A stretch of DNA of 10,888 bases, from NCBI GenBank assembly GCA_937901865.1, contig CALDID010000227.1, positions 1 to 10,888 on the forward strand, in the 5' to 3' direction. Every line of letters starts with the position of its first letter. Position 1 is the first letter of the stretch. Shown one piece after another: positions 1 to 6,306 of the stretch. The stretch is from an uncultured Treponema sp. GTDB taxonomy: Bacteria > Spirochaetota > Spirochaetia > Treponematales > Treponemataceae. The notes under the pieces are model-generated. The model was not told where the DNA came from, searched no databases, and was given only the letters and a program-made list of their open reading frames with translations. A program made the position numbers and the translations under genes.

Positions 1-28
1 ACTTGACTTTGCATTTTAATTAAGCCCC

Positions 29-60
29 TTGTCAAAACTATATTATCGAACAGGTATAAT
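29..60 (+). promoter_or_regulatory. Possible promoter for the HipA-like gene
   Basis: A perfect TATAAT (55-60) lies in an A+T-rich stretch, with TTGTCA at 29-34. The 20-base spacer is longer than the usual 17, so the -35 assignment is weak. A second -10-like TATACT (117-122) sits only seven bases before the ATG at 130 and would give an almost leaderless mRNA. Confidence 0.3.
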
Positions 61-129
61 AATTATTATTACACGATTTTTTTCGATAGTGCAAGGATTT
101 TTTTGTCTTAAACCGTTATACTCGCATTT

Positions 130-1308
130 ATGCTATACACTCTTTGCCACAAAGATATACGGGTTTTCAATTTTGAAGTGAACAACGGCGAAATACAAAG
201 CGTAAAGGAAATCTTTGCAGAAGACCATATCCCCGTCGGACTTTTCACAAGCGAAGACAAAGTAAAAGACTTAAAATCGTGGTGGAAAAGCCGCTCAATT
301 CCAGAAAATCGGCAAGGACTCAAAGAAGTGTTCAACTTATTCCCTTGCGACACAACAGAACAATTAGCCTTTCTTTCTTACGGATTGAGTCTATCTGATT
401 GCTATTGGGTAAAAAGTGAAAACAGCACATTGCAATGGAGCCAAGTCAATTTCTTTAAAAATGATTTTTCCGACGAAATAGGAAAAGCCCTTTTTGGCTC
501 TCTTTCTTCCCTCACAAGTCTTCTTTCTCCCGACAACACTTCTGACGGCTGGCTAAAAAAGAAATGGATTATAGACAACGGAGAGCGGATTTTAGTAAAA
601 GGCGGAAGCGGCGAGAGCCAACAAGAACCGTTTAACGAAGTGCTTGCATCTCACATCGCCAAGCGGCTCGGCACTGATTTTGTAGATTACAGCGTCGCTG
701 AAAACTCGTGGAATTATTATTCCCTTTGCAAAACCTTTGCTTCAGAAAATGCAGAGTTCGTGAACGCAGGCAAAATCTGCGGCTTAAAAAAATACTCTCT
801 CGGTCTTTGGGATAAATACACACATTTCAAAGACACTTGCACCATCGCAGGCATCGAGTTCGATAAAAGCACTACTGAAAAAGGCAGTATTGAAAGAAAT
901 CTTTGCGCAATGATATTGCTTGATTACATTATCGCAAATACCGATAGACACTTTGGCAACTTTGGTTTCTTGAGAAATCCCGATACGCTTGAATGGATTT
1001 CGCTTTGTCCCATTTTTGATACAGGCTCTTCGCTGTTTTACAAAGAATCGACAGCGCAATTAAGCGACAAAAGCGTTATCGACTCCAAAAATATCCTCGC
1101 TCGTCCTTTCGGTTACAAACACGCCGACCAAATAAAACTTTTGCCCATAAAAGAATATTTTGATAGCTCTGACATAAAAAAACTTTTCGGCATAGAAGAT
1201 TTTTTTGAAAGCCTGTTGCTTAAAAACAAGCGCATAGACGCACTTCGCCGCACTCTTTTATGCAAAATCTTGAGAGAGAGAATAGACGAGGTTTTCAAAA
1301 AATTCTAG
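130..1308 (+). CDS. HipA-like serine/threonine kinase domain protein
   Basis: The 392-residue protein belongs to the HipA kinase superfamily. An N-terminal region (about 1-125) carries WWKSRSIP (51-58) and GLSLSDCYW (85-93), typical of the longer HipA-domain proteins of Firmicutes and spirochaetes. The kinase core follows: ILVKGG with Lys157 as likely ATP-binding lysine, PFNE with Glu170, the catalytic loop NTDRHFGN (270-277; Asp272 as base, Asn277), and PIFDTGS with metal-binding Asp297. All key residues are present, so it is probably active. Related kinases phosphorylate translation factors such as GltX; the substrate here is unknown. An in-frame stop at 109-111 and family-like MLYTLCHKDI support the ATG at 130, though no Shine-Dalgarno precedes it. 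No HipB-like helix-turn-helix gene lies in the 129 bases upstream or downstream; a partner could be outside the window. Its role as a toxin is inference. Confidence 0.88.
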   Translation: MLYTLCHKDIRVFNFEVNNGEIQSVKEIFAEDHIPVGLFTSEDKVKDLKSWWKSRSIPENRQGLKEVFNLFPCDTTEQLAFLSYGLSLSDCYWVKSENSTLQWSQVNFFKNDFSDEIGKALFGSLSSLTSLLSPDNTSDGWLKKKWIIDNGERILVKGGSGESQQEPFNEVLASHIAKRLGTDFVDYSVAENSWNYYSLCKTFASENAEFVNAGKICGLKKYSLGLWDKYTHFKDTCTIAGIEFDKSTTEKGSIERNLCAMILLDYIIANTDRHFGNFGFLRNPDTLEWISLCPIFDTGSSLFYKESTAQLSDKSVIDSKNILARPFGYKHADQIKLLPIKEYFDSSDIKKLFGIEDFFESLLLKNKRIDALRRTLLCKILRERIDEVFKKF

Positions 1309-1394
1309 CTTTTTTCTAAAATTTTCGATGTATGCGAAAGTCGAATTTAGCCATTATCCTTATGTTCATAACTCAATCAAGGAGAGATTGAAGT

Positions 1395-2684
1395 ATGAAA
1401 AGAATCATTACAAGTTTGGCTCTAGCGGCTTTATCTGTGGCAACAGTAAGCGCGCTTGATGTATCGGCTCGCGTATATATGTCGGGCTCATTGGCGGACG
1501 GCTACCACGTCGATAACGGCAGCGAAAAAGGCAACCCGTGGAATGCACTCACAGTAAACAACCAGCTGCAAAAAGACGATGACGCGATTCAACTTTCTAT
1601 GTCGAGCGAAATGGCAGGCGCATCTTTCAACATTTTTTACCGCTATGGAGGCTCTTCAAAAGTATCCAATGCAAGCAATGAAGGAGAATCTAACAGTCCT
1701 CTTGGAGTTCGCTCTGCGGTTCTATGGTTCAAGCCGTTCCAAATGTTAAAGATTTCTGTCGGTGAAGTCGGTCAGTATCTTTACACCGAACAACTTGACT
1801 GGTGGAGAGATTCAACAGGCGTTTCTTATGCACAGTGGCGAAATTGGGACGGACGCTATTCAAACCAAACAGGACTTGAAGAAAAAGGTATTCAACTCGA
1901 ACTTACTCCCATCGAAGGCTTAACATGGCAAATCGGAGCTGGAGCAACAGGATATAATGACGATAATCCAGAAAACGCTATTTCTTTCTTTTCTAACACA
2001 TGGGACGGAGAGAAAACGTATTATCAGTGGGGTTCTACAGTCAAATATCAAATCACCGACGAAATCAGCGCAGGCGTAGGCTATCGCGACAATGGACATA
2101 CAACGTATGAAGTCGATTCATCTGACGGAAATTGGAAAGAATCTCGCGGAAGAAAAATCATCACAACAGGTATTGACTTTGGTAACGCTTGGGCAAAGCC
2201 ATATTATATGTTCTTACAGCCTCGATTCTGCATTGAACGCGACACACAAGAAGCAGGAGAATGGACACTCGACGGTATTTGTTTCGACAATTACTTTATG
2301 TATCGCACAGGAAACTGGAAGTTTGAAGCACGCTTGCCAGTTACATTGAGATTCACAGGTGAAGACTATGACCCGAATTACTTTGATTATGAAGTAAAAG
2401 CGGCGTATGACTTGAACGATACCTTTACACCATATTTGAAACTTGCATCAGACCACGCTTGGAAAGCCGAAATCTATCCAATTTGCTTAGGTAGCGAAGA
2501 GGGCTATCGCATTCAAGATACATTCTTTGTAGACGTTGAAGCAGGTACAAAAATGCAGTTTGGCGCAGCAGAGATTTACACCGCATTAGAATTCTACACA
2601 ACTCCTGTATATGTGGACGGCGCAAAGTATTCTGATATTTGGTATGGTTGGGCTATTCCATTCAGTTGCAGTGTAAAGATGTAA
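1395..2684 (+). CDS. Predicted outer-membrane beta-barrel protein, family not recognised
   Basis: The 429-residue product has a Sec signal peptide: MKR, a hydrophobic stretch, then cleavage probably after VSA at residue 20. The mature part is rich in Tyr, Trp, Asp and Gly. It has many short alternating hydrophobic/polar stretches separated by turns (for example GWKFEAR-like strands, FTPYLKLAS, AEIYTALEFY), as expected of a porin-like barrel with about 14-18 strands. The final residues (SVKM) lack the C-terminal Phe of proteobacterial porins, which is less constraining in spirochaetes. AAGGAG at 1379-1384 lies ten bases before the ATG. The lipoprotein gene begins 45 bases after the stop, so the two are likely one transcript. 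Function is unknown: a porin or a substrate-specific channel is possible. No domain signature was recognised, and the barrel call rests on composition and pattern. Confidence 0.72.
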   Translation: MKRIITSLALAALSVATVSALDVSARVYMSGSLADGYHVDNGSEKGNPWNALTVNNQLQKDDDAIQLSMSSEMAGASFNIFYRYGGSSKVSNASNEGESNSPLGVRSAVLWFKPFQMLKISVGEVGQYLYTEQLDWWRDSTGVSYAQWRNWDGRYSNQTGLEEKGIQLELTPIEGLTWQIGAGATGYNDDNPENAISFFSNTWDGEKTYYQWGSTVKYQITDEISAGVGYRDNGHTTYEVDSSDGNWKESRGRKIITTGIDFGNAWAKPYYMFLQPRFCIERDTQEAGEWTLDGICFDNYFMYRTGNWKFEARLPVTLRFTGEDYDPNYFDYEVKAAYDLNDTFTPYLKLASDHAWKAEIYPICLGSEEGYRIQDTFFVDVEAGTKMQFGAAEIYTALEFYTTPVYVDGAKYSDIWYGWAIPFSCSVKM

Positions 2685-2729
2685 CACCCTTAGCAAATTA
2701 CACAGTGTTTTACATACGGAGGATTTTGA

Positions 2730-3311
2730 ATGATACGAACAAAAAAGATGAATAAAATGCTTGCCGCGCTGTTTGCCGCAAGTCTGTTTTTCGCTCCCCT
2801 TACTTTGACAAGCTGCGACCACTCCCCAGAAGACGAAGAGGAAACAACGGCTACAACAGAAACATCAGACACTTCTACAACAGAATACACAAAAAAATAT
2901 TCTGCAAGTGAATTATTCACAGATAAAGACGGGACAACTGCATACGATGGAAGTATGATTAACTGGAGTGCAGTAGGAATTCCTGCTAGTAAACTCTCTG
3001 AATTGGGAATTACAAGCGACAATTTAACAAAGGTAGTGGTTAAGGCGAGTCTAGCTGACACTTGGATGAATCTTAGACTCTCTACTTTCGAATGGACAAA
3101 TCTCGGCGAGATTACTTATTCGGGAATAAGTAATACAGGGACAAAAGAAGATACCACGTTGACACCAACAACAGTATATTGGGCTTATGAGGATGGTACA
3201 ATTTCTATTGTTCCTACTTCAGCGCAAACATCAACAATGCTCGAAGAAGGTTTGGCGTTTGTAAGATACGGATTTACGGTTTCCAGTATCGAGCTTACAT
3301 ATACTAAATAG
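2730..3311 (+). CDS. Small putative lipoprotein of unknown function
   Basis: The 193-residue protein starts with a lipoprotein signal peptide: positive N-terminus (RTKKMNK), a hydrophobic core, and the lipobox LTSC with Cys29 as the lipidated residue. Ser at -1 is tolerated by spirochaete signal peptidase II. An acidic, Thr/Ser-rich linker follows (about 30-60: PEDEEE, then Thr-rich), probably a flexible tether. A compact domain of about 130 residues then ends in FTVSSIELTYTK. Its short strands with Trp and Tyr suggest a beta-sandwich, possibly a ligand-binding fold; this is inference only. GGAGG at 2718-2722 selects the ATG at 2730 over the internal Met at 2748. The barrel gene lies directly upstream and a terminator follows 45 bases after the stop, so this is the last gene of a two-gene unit. 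No family was recognised. Confidence 0.75.
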   Translation: MIRTKKMNKMLAALFAASLFFAPLTLTSCDHSPEDEEETTATTETSDTSTTEYTKKYSASELFTDKDGTTAYDGSMINWSAVGIPASKLSELGITSDNLTKVVVKASLADTWMNLRLSTFEWTNLGEITYSGISNTGTKEDTTLTPTTVYWAYEDGTISIVPTSAQTSTMLEEGLAFVRYGFTVSSIELTYTK

Positions 3312-3356
3312 CCGCGATTTACTACAAATAGCATAACCGCACATAAACTACTCCTT

Positions 3357-3403
3357 AACGCCCGCGCCTCCTTGCCTCCTAGAGAGAACGCGGGCGTTTT
3401 TTT
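3357..3403 (+). terminator. Rho-independent terminator after the lipoprotein gene
   Basis: AACGCCCGCG (3357-3366) pairs perfectly with CGCGGGCGTT (3389-3398) around a 22-base loop, and T7 runs over 3397-3403. The ten-base, GC-rich stem makes this one of the strongest terminators in the window. It ends the barrel/lipoprotein transcript. Confidence 0.9.
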
Positions 3404-3464
3404 CGGGACGAGGCGGAGCTATGGGTGTGTTAGATAATTTTTGCGGAAAATCGGACTGTGTCCG

Positions 3465-3492
3465 TTGACTTTTCGCCAATTTGTGCTATGAT
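3465..3492 (+). promoter_or_regulatory. Extended -10 promoter of the small RNA
   Basis: TTGACT (3465-3470), a 16-base spacer and TATGAT (3487-3492) preceded by TGC (3484-3486) form a near-consensus vegetative promoter with an extended -10 element. Transcription would start near 3499-3500. No protein frame follows; what follows is a run of hairpins ending in a terminator. Confidence 0.8.
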
Positions 3493-3498
3493 ATAAAA

Positions 3499-3598
3499 AG
3501 AAGACGCAACCAAAGTTACGGTTGGTCTCATTCACTAAACTTTTATGTCCTTTTGGACAACAACCGCCTTAGTGTATCAGACTAGGCGGCTATTTTTT
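3499..3598 (+). ncRNA. Probable small regulatory RNA, about 100 nt, antitoxin-like
   Basis: The stretch is delimited by a strong promoter and a terminator and has no usable protein frame. Three hairpins can be drawn. First: GAC/CAACC (3503-3511, one bulged G) with GGTTG/GTC (3520-3527). Second: TGTCC-TTTT-GGACA (3546-3559). Third, the terminator: CCGCCT(T)AGT (3564-3573) with ACTAGGCGG (3581-3589), then T6. From memory, this order and the C/G-rich terminator resemble antisense antitoxin RNAs of type I modules with small holin-like toxins. In those modules, toxin and antitoxin genes converge and share a two-way terminator. No toxin frame is found on the opposite strand, so the class is tentative. 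That a discrete small transcript is made is well supported; its target is unknown. Confidence 0.7.
3564..3598 (+). terminator. Terminator of the small RNA
   Basis: CCGCCT (3564-3569) plus AGT (3571-3573) pairs with ACT (3581-3583) plus AGGCGG (3584-3589), with one bulged T. T6 follows at 3593-3598. On the opposite strand the stem is followed by few T, so it works best on the plus strand. Confidence 0.85.
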
Positions 3599-3680
3599 GC
3601 TCATTCGCGTTTTGAGTGCGAAGAGGCGGGTTACCAGATTGGATAATCGAGAAGCGGTAGTGTTACAAAAGGTATGCTGT
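3599..3680. other. Unassigned spacer, possible site of a lost toxin frame
   Basis: A hairpin follows the small-RNA terminator directly: CTC-TTCGC (3600-3608, one bulged A) with GCGAA-GAG (3618-3625). On the minus strand a short open stretch reads into a TAG at 3591-3593, just before the shared stem, which is where a convergent toxin would end. That frame is closed by a TGA upstream and has no start except four codons before the stop. Nothing else is recognised here. Confidence 0.3.
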
Positions 3681-3708
3681 CATTATCGGGCTTGACCCGA
3701 TAATCTTT
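3680..3708 (+). repeat. Palindromic intergenic repeat, copy 1
   Basis: The core is a perfect nine-base stem, ATTATCGGG (3682-3690) and CCCGATAAT (3696-3704), around CTTGA. CTTTTT follows, so it could also act as a terminator on the plus strand. The 29-base unit TGTCATT...AATCT is repeated in inverted form at 3731-3759. Confidence 0.8.
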
Positions 3709-3730
3709 TTCATAATGCTGTATTAAAGAT

Positions 3731-3759
3731 AGATTCCCGTGTCAAGCACGAGAATGACA
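3731..3759 (-). repeat. Palindromic intergenic repeat, copy 2 (inverted)
   Basis: ATTCCCGTG (3733-3741) pairs with CACGAGAAT (3747-3755) around TCAAG, with one mismatch. Read on the minus strand it matches copy 1 from TGTCATT through CTTGAC to AATCT, differing at a few stem positions. The sense is opposite to copy 1, so the pair forms a larger inverted repeat with a 22-base centre. Confidence 0.78.
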
Positions 3760-3760
3760 A

Positions 3761-3776
3761 AGGTCAAGCACGAGAA
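3761..3776 (-). repeat. Partial third copy of the palindromic repeat
   Basis: GGTCAAGCACGAGAA repeats the central and right part of copy 2 (TGTCAAGCACGAGAA) in the same sense, seventeen bases further on. The left arm is missing, so it is a fragment or a partial duplication. Confidence 0.55.
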
Positions 3777-3843
3777 AAAGGAAAGCATACTTTCCATAAC
3801 ACCCCCTTTTTGCAACACAAGGCTCTTTTTTGAAGCTATGTCA

Positions 3844-3882
3844 TTACAAAACAGGCTATGCCCTTACAAAACAGGCTATGCC
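3844..3882. repeat. 20-base tandem duplication at the mscL stop codon
   Basis: TTACAAAACAGGCTATGCC occurs at 3844-3862 and again at 3864-3882, a period of 20 bases. The second copy holds the mscL stop codon (3876-3878, minus strand). On the minus strand the mscL-proximal copy forms CAGGC-ATA-GCCTG followed by TTTT, a weak terminator-like hairpin. The distal copy lacks the full left arm. Confidence 0.75.
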
Positions 3883-4289
3883 TGCTGCTTTAGTAAATCG
3901 CGGATTTCTTCAAGAAGCAAGGCTTCGTCGCTTTTTTGAGGGGCAGCAGGAGCTTTTGCGGAAGAATCTTCCTTTTTCTTGAAACGCTCAAAAAGGCGAA
4001 CAATCAAAAAAATACAGAACGCTACAATGAAAAAATCGACGACCGATTGAATAAAGTTGCCATACGTTATTTCGCTTTCGCCAATCTTGACTTTCAATCC
4101 CTTGAAGTTCAGTCCGCCCAACACAATGCCAATCAGCGGCATTACAATGTCATTCACCAAACTCGTTACGATTTTCCCGAATGCGCCGCCGATGATGACA
4201 CCGACCGCCATATCCACCACATTCCCGCGCGAAACAAACTTCTTGAATGCGCCCACTTCTTTCTTTGTGTTTTCTTTTATATCTATCAT
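3876..4289 (-). CDS. mscL: Large-conductance mechanosensitive channel MscL
   Basis: The 137-residue protein matches MscL along its whole length and is the family's usual size. MscL forms a homopentameric inner-membrane pore that opens under membrane tension to release solutes during osmotic downshock. The signature FKKFVSRGNVVDMAVGVIIG (residues 15-34) begins TM1 (about 20-46), with the Gly/Ala-rich pore lining VIIGGAFGKIV. A periplasmic loop with LKVKIGESEITYG follows, then TM2 (about 76-101), a basic stretch FERFKKKE, and a C-terminal Ala/Pro linker leading to the cytoplasmic bundle helix ALLLEEIRDLLKQQ. The start ATG (4287-4289) has a GGGA-type ribosome site about seven bases upstream. The gene stands 114 bases after the nucleotidase gene on the same strand, with a terminator between, so it is probably transcribed mostly on its own, though no clear promoter was found. 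Confidence 0.97.
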   Translation of the reverse strand: MIDIKENTKKEVGAFKKFVSRGNVVDMAVGVIIGGAFGKIVTSLVNDIVMPLIGIVLGGLNFKGLKVKIGESEITYGNFIQSVVDFFIVAFCIFLIVRLFERFKKKEDSSAKAPAAPQKSDEALLLEEIRDLLKQQA

Positions 4290-4319
4290 TTCTTTCCCGC
4301 TTCCGTATCATTTGCCTAG

Positions 4320-4357
4320 AAAAACGGGCTAGACTGTTCATCTAACCCATTTTTTTT
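4320..4357 (-). terminator. Terminator after the nucleotidase gene, possibly two-way
   Basis: On the minus strand GGGTTAGA pairs with TCTAGCCC (one G-U) around a seven-base loop, followed by GTTTTT. On the plus strand the same stem, with a C-A mismatch, is followed by T8 (4350-4357). It therefore ends the yibE-type/nucleotidase transcript and could also block antisense transcription. Confidence 0.78.
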
Positions 4358-4403
4358 CGCTATTGATTTATAGCTTACACTTATAAATAAGCCCTCGGCT
4401 GTC

Positions 4404-6278
4404 TTAGAGCTTCTTTACAGCTTCAACGTTTGGAGTGCGTCCGTCTGAAGAGCGTGGGATTTTGATTTCGCCGCTCTTAATCTTTTCGATAGTCGCAGGG
4501 TCGTTGAATGACTCTGGCAAACCGACAATCTTCCAGTTATGGTCGCATTTCGGTGTCAAAACGCCCTTGAGCTGCTCATTTGTGTACTTAACGATGAGGT
4601 CGCGGATTGCAGGAGCAACTTCGTTTGCGCTTGAATAATACACGTCGTCGAGTGTTGCCCAACCGTTCGCCATCAATGTACCGAAACGATAGTTGTTTAC
4701 AGCAAGTTTGTATGTAGCTTTCGGGTCAATCGGCTTGCCGTTAAGAGTTGCGTTTACAATGCGCTCGCCCTGTGGCTTTGAAAGGTCGATTTCGTAGTTA
4801 ATGCCAGAAAGCATATCATAGTTGTATGCGCGGAAATCAGGATTGAATGCGATTGTTACATCTCCGTCCTGTGCGCTCTGGAAATAGCCGACTGTCCATT
4901 CCATATACTTCAAGAGGTTTTCACCTGTAATGTTTGTACCCATAAGAGTATTGTCATACTTATAGATGAATGCAACATCTTTGCGCTTGAAATCGCCAGC
5001 CTTGAGGTTCTGGTCAAAGTTGAAGAGAGCCGCAGTAGAAATCTCTGCATTTGTGTAGAACATCTGTACTTCGTTAATCAAGTCCATCAAAGCAGTATCT
5101 TCAACCTGTGCGCGAGGCATTGTAGTAACATCGTCGCTGCCTGTGATATAGTCAACGCCGTCCACGAAGTCAGCTTCAACTTTTCCGACAACTTCGTTAG
5201 CAACGCTCTGTGCCTTGTCGTGAGCCCACTTGAAGTTGTCCATAACTTCCTGTGAAGTTTCTTTGCCCTTAGTTGCGATGTTCTCAGCTGATACATCAAC
5301 AAGCTGCCACTTGCCGCTCTCGTCTTTCTTCATATTGAACTTTGTGAGAGCAACGTGTGAACCGTAGCGACCTGGCTCAAGAACCCAAGTGTCGTTTACT
5401 TTTGTGCAATAGGTTGCGTGCTCGTGTCCTGCAATGATAGCATCGAGTTCAGGAACTGCTTCTGCAATCTGGAATGCGCCAGTCTTGCCTTCTTCTTCAT
5501 ATTCGCCCTGTCGGCTGATATGAACTGCAGCAACGAGCAAATCATACTGTCCTTCAATAGCCTTAACTGTTTCTTTGAGAGAATCGATTGGGTTTGTGAA
5601 ATCGAGATTGTTGAAATGCTCAGGGTTGCTTGCTTCCCACTGCTTGATATGCGGAGCTGTTGCACCAACGATAGCAACACGAACGCCATCAATAACATAA
5701 ATCTGATATGGCAAAACGTAATCTTTGCCAGAATCTGCATACTTGATGTTTGCGCACACAACGCGACCATCGAAGTTGTTGAGGTTTCTCTCAAGGAAGT
5801 CAAGTCCAAAGTTGAACTCGTGGTTTCCTGGAACCCATACATCATATTTCAAGAGGTTCAATGCCTGCACCATTGGGTGAGTATCGAGGTCAACAAAAAG
5901 CTCTGCGCTGTTGTCCTGCATAGAATCTCCGATGTCCACGAGGAGAGTATCAGGATATTCAGCCTTGATTTCCTTGACGATTGTGTCAGTCTGAGCAAAG
6001 CCAACGCCAGAATTATCTGCGCTGTCTGTTGCATAAGACCACGGATAAATGCGTCCGTGAAGGTCGCTGGTAGCCGCGATAGAAATCGTTACGCTATCAC
6101 CAGCTACAGCTTCGCCCTTTGTGATTTCGCCTGATTTTGAATACGCAAAGTTTGACTTTACGGTCTTTTTGCCGTTGTCTTTCTTTGCAACTCCGTCAGA
6201 CGTGCCGCAAGCGACAAAAGTCGTTGTGAGTGCTGCAAGCAAAGCTGTGCTAAGCACTAATTTTACTGTTCTTTTCAT
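4404..6278 (-). CDS. Bifunctional metallophosphatase/5'-nucleotidase lipoprotein (UshA/CpdB-like)
   Basis: The 624-residue product should hydrolyse nucleotides, and perhaps 2',3'-cyclic nucleotides, outside the cytoplasm. The signal peptide ends in FVAC with Cys24 as the lipidated residue. The metallophosphatase domain shows SDLHG (71-75), GDSMQ (117-121), GNHEFNFG (151-158), His253 in VHISRQ, and GHEH (284-287); together these supply the dinuclear metal site. The C-terminal 5'-nucleotidase domain (about 360-600) carries YDNTLMGTNITGENLLKYME (441-460) and YEIDLSKPQGERIVN (495-509). GNHEFNFG and these C-terminal motifs look closer to CpdB/YfkN than to UshA. The ATG at 6278 is chosen because AGGAGG (6283-6288) lies four bases before it and a signal peptide starts there. 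An in-frame ATG at 6332 would add 18 unlikely residues inside the upstream gene. It follows the YibE/F gene by 28 bases, probably in one operon. Confidence 0.94.
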   Translation of the reverse strand: MKRTVKLVLSTALLAALTTTFVACGTSDGVAKKDNGKKTVKSNFAYSKSGEITKGEAVAGDSVTISIAATSDLHGRIYPWSYATDSADNSGVGFAQTDTIVKEIKAEYPDTLLVDIGDSMQDNSAELFVDLDTHPMVQALNLLKYDVWVPGNHEFNFGLDFLERNLNNFDGRVVCANIKYADSGKDYVLPYQIYVIDGVRVAIVGATAPHIKQWEASNPEHFNNLDFTNPIDSLKETVKAIEGQYDLLVAAVHISRQGEYEEEGKTGAFQIAEAVPELDAIIAGHEHATYCTKVNDTWVLEPGRYGSHVALTKFNMKKDESGKWQLVDVSAENIATKGKETSQEVMDNFKWAHDKAQSVANEVVGKVEADFVDGVDYITGSDDVTTMPRAQVEDTALMDLINEVQMFYTNAEISTAALFNFDQNLKAGDFKRKDVAFIYKYDNTLMGTNITGENLLKYMEWTVGYFQSAQDGDVTIAFNPDFRAYNYDMLSGINYEIDLSKPQGERIVNATLNGKPIDPKATYKLAVNNYRFGTLMANGWATLDDVYYSSANEVAPAIRDLIVKYTNEQLKGVLTPKCDHNWKIVGLPESFNDPATIEKIKSGEIKIPRSSDGRTPNVEAVKKL

Positions 6279-6306
6279 AAAGCCTCCTAAGGCAAGTGTG
6301 TATTTT

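Noticed and set aside
3421..3468. Short frame of 15 codons (MGVLDNFCGKSDCVR)
   Set aside because: It sits between a terminator and the small-RNA promoter, with only a poor ribosome site and no promoter of its own.
3739..3939. Open frame of 66 codons on the plus strand
   Set aside because: It runs through the palindromic repeats, the tandem duplication and the antisense end of mscL, so it is unlikely to be translated.
5418..6134. Open frame of 238 codons on the plus strand
   Set aside because: It lies wholly inside the well-supported nucleotidase gene on the other strand. It is rich in Cys, Ser and Ile in a way typical of an antisense shadow, and has no ribosome site.
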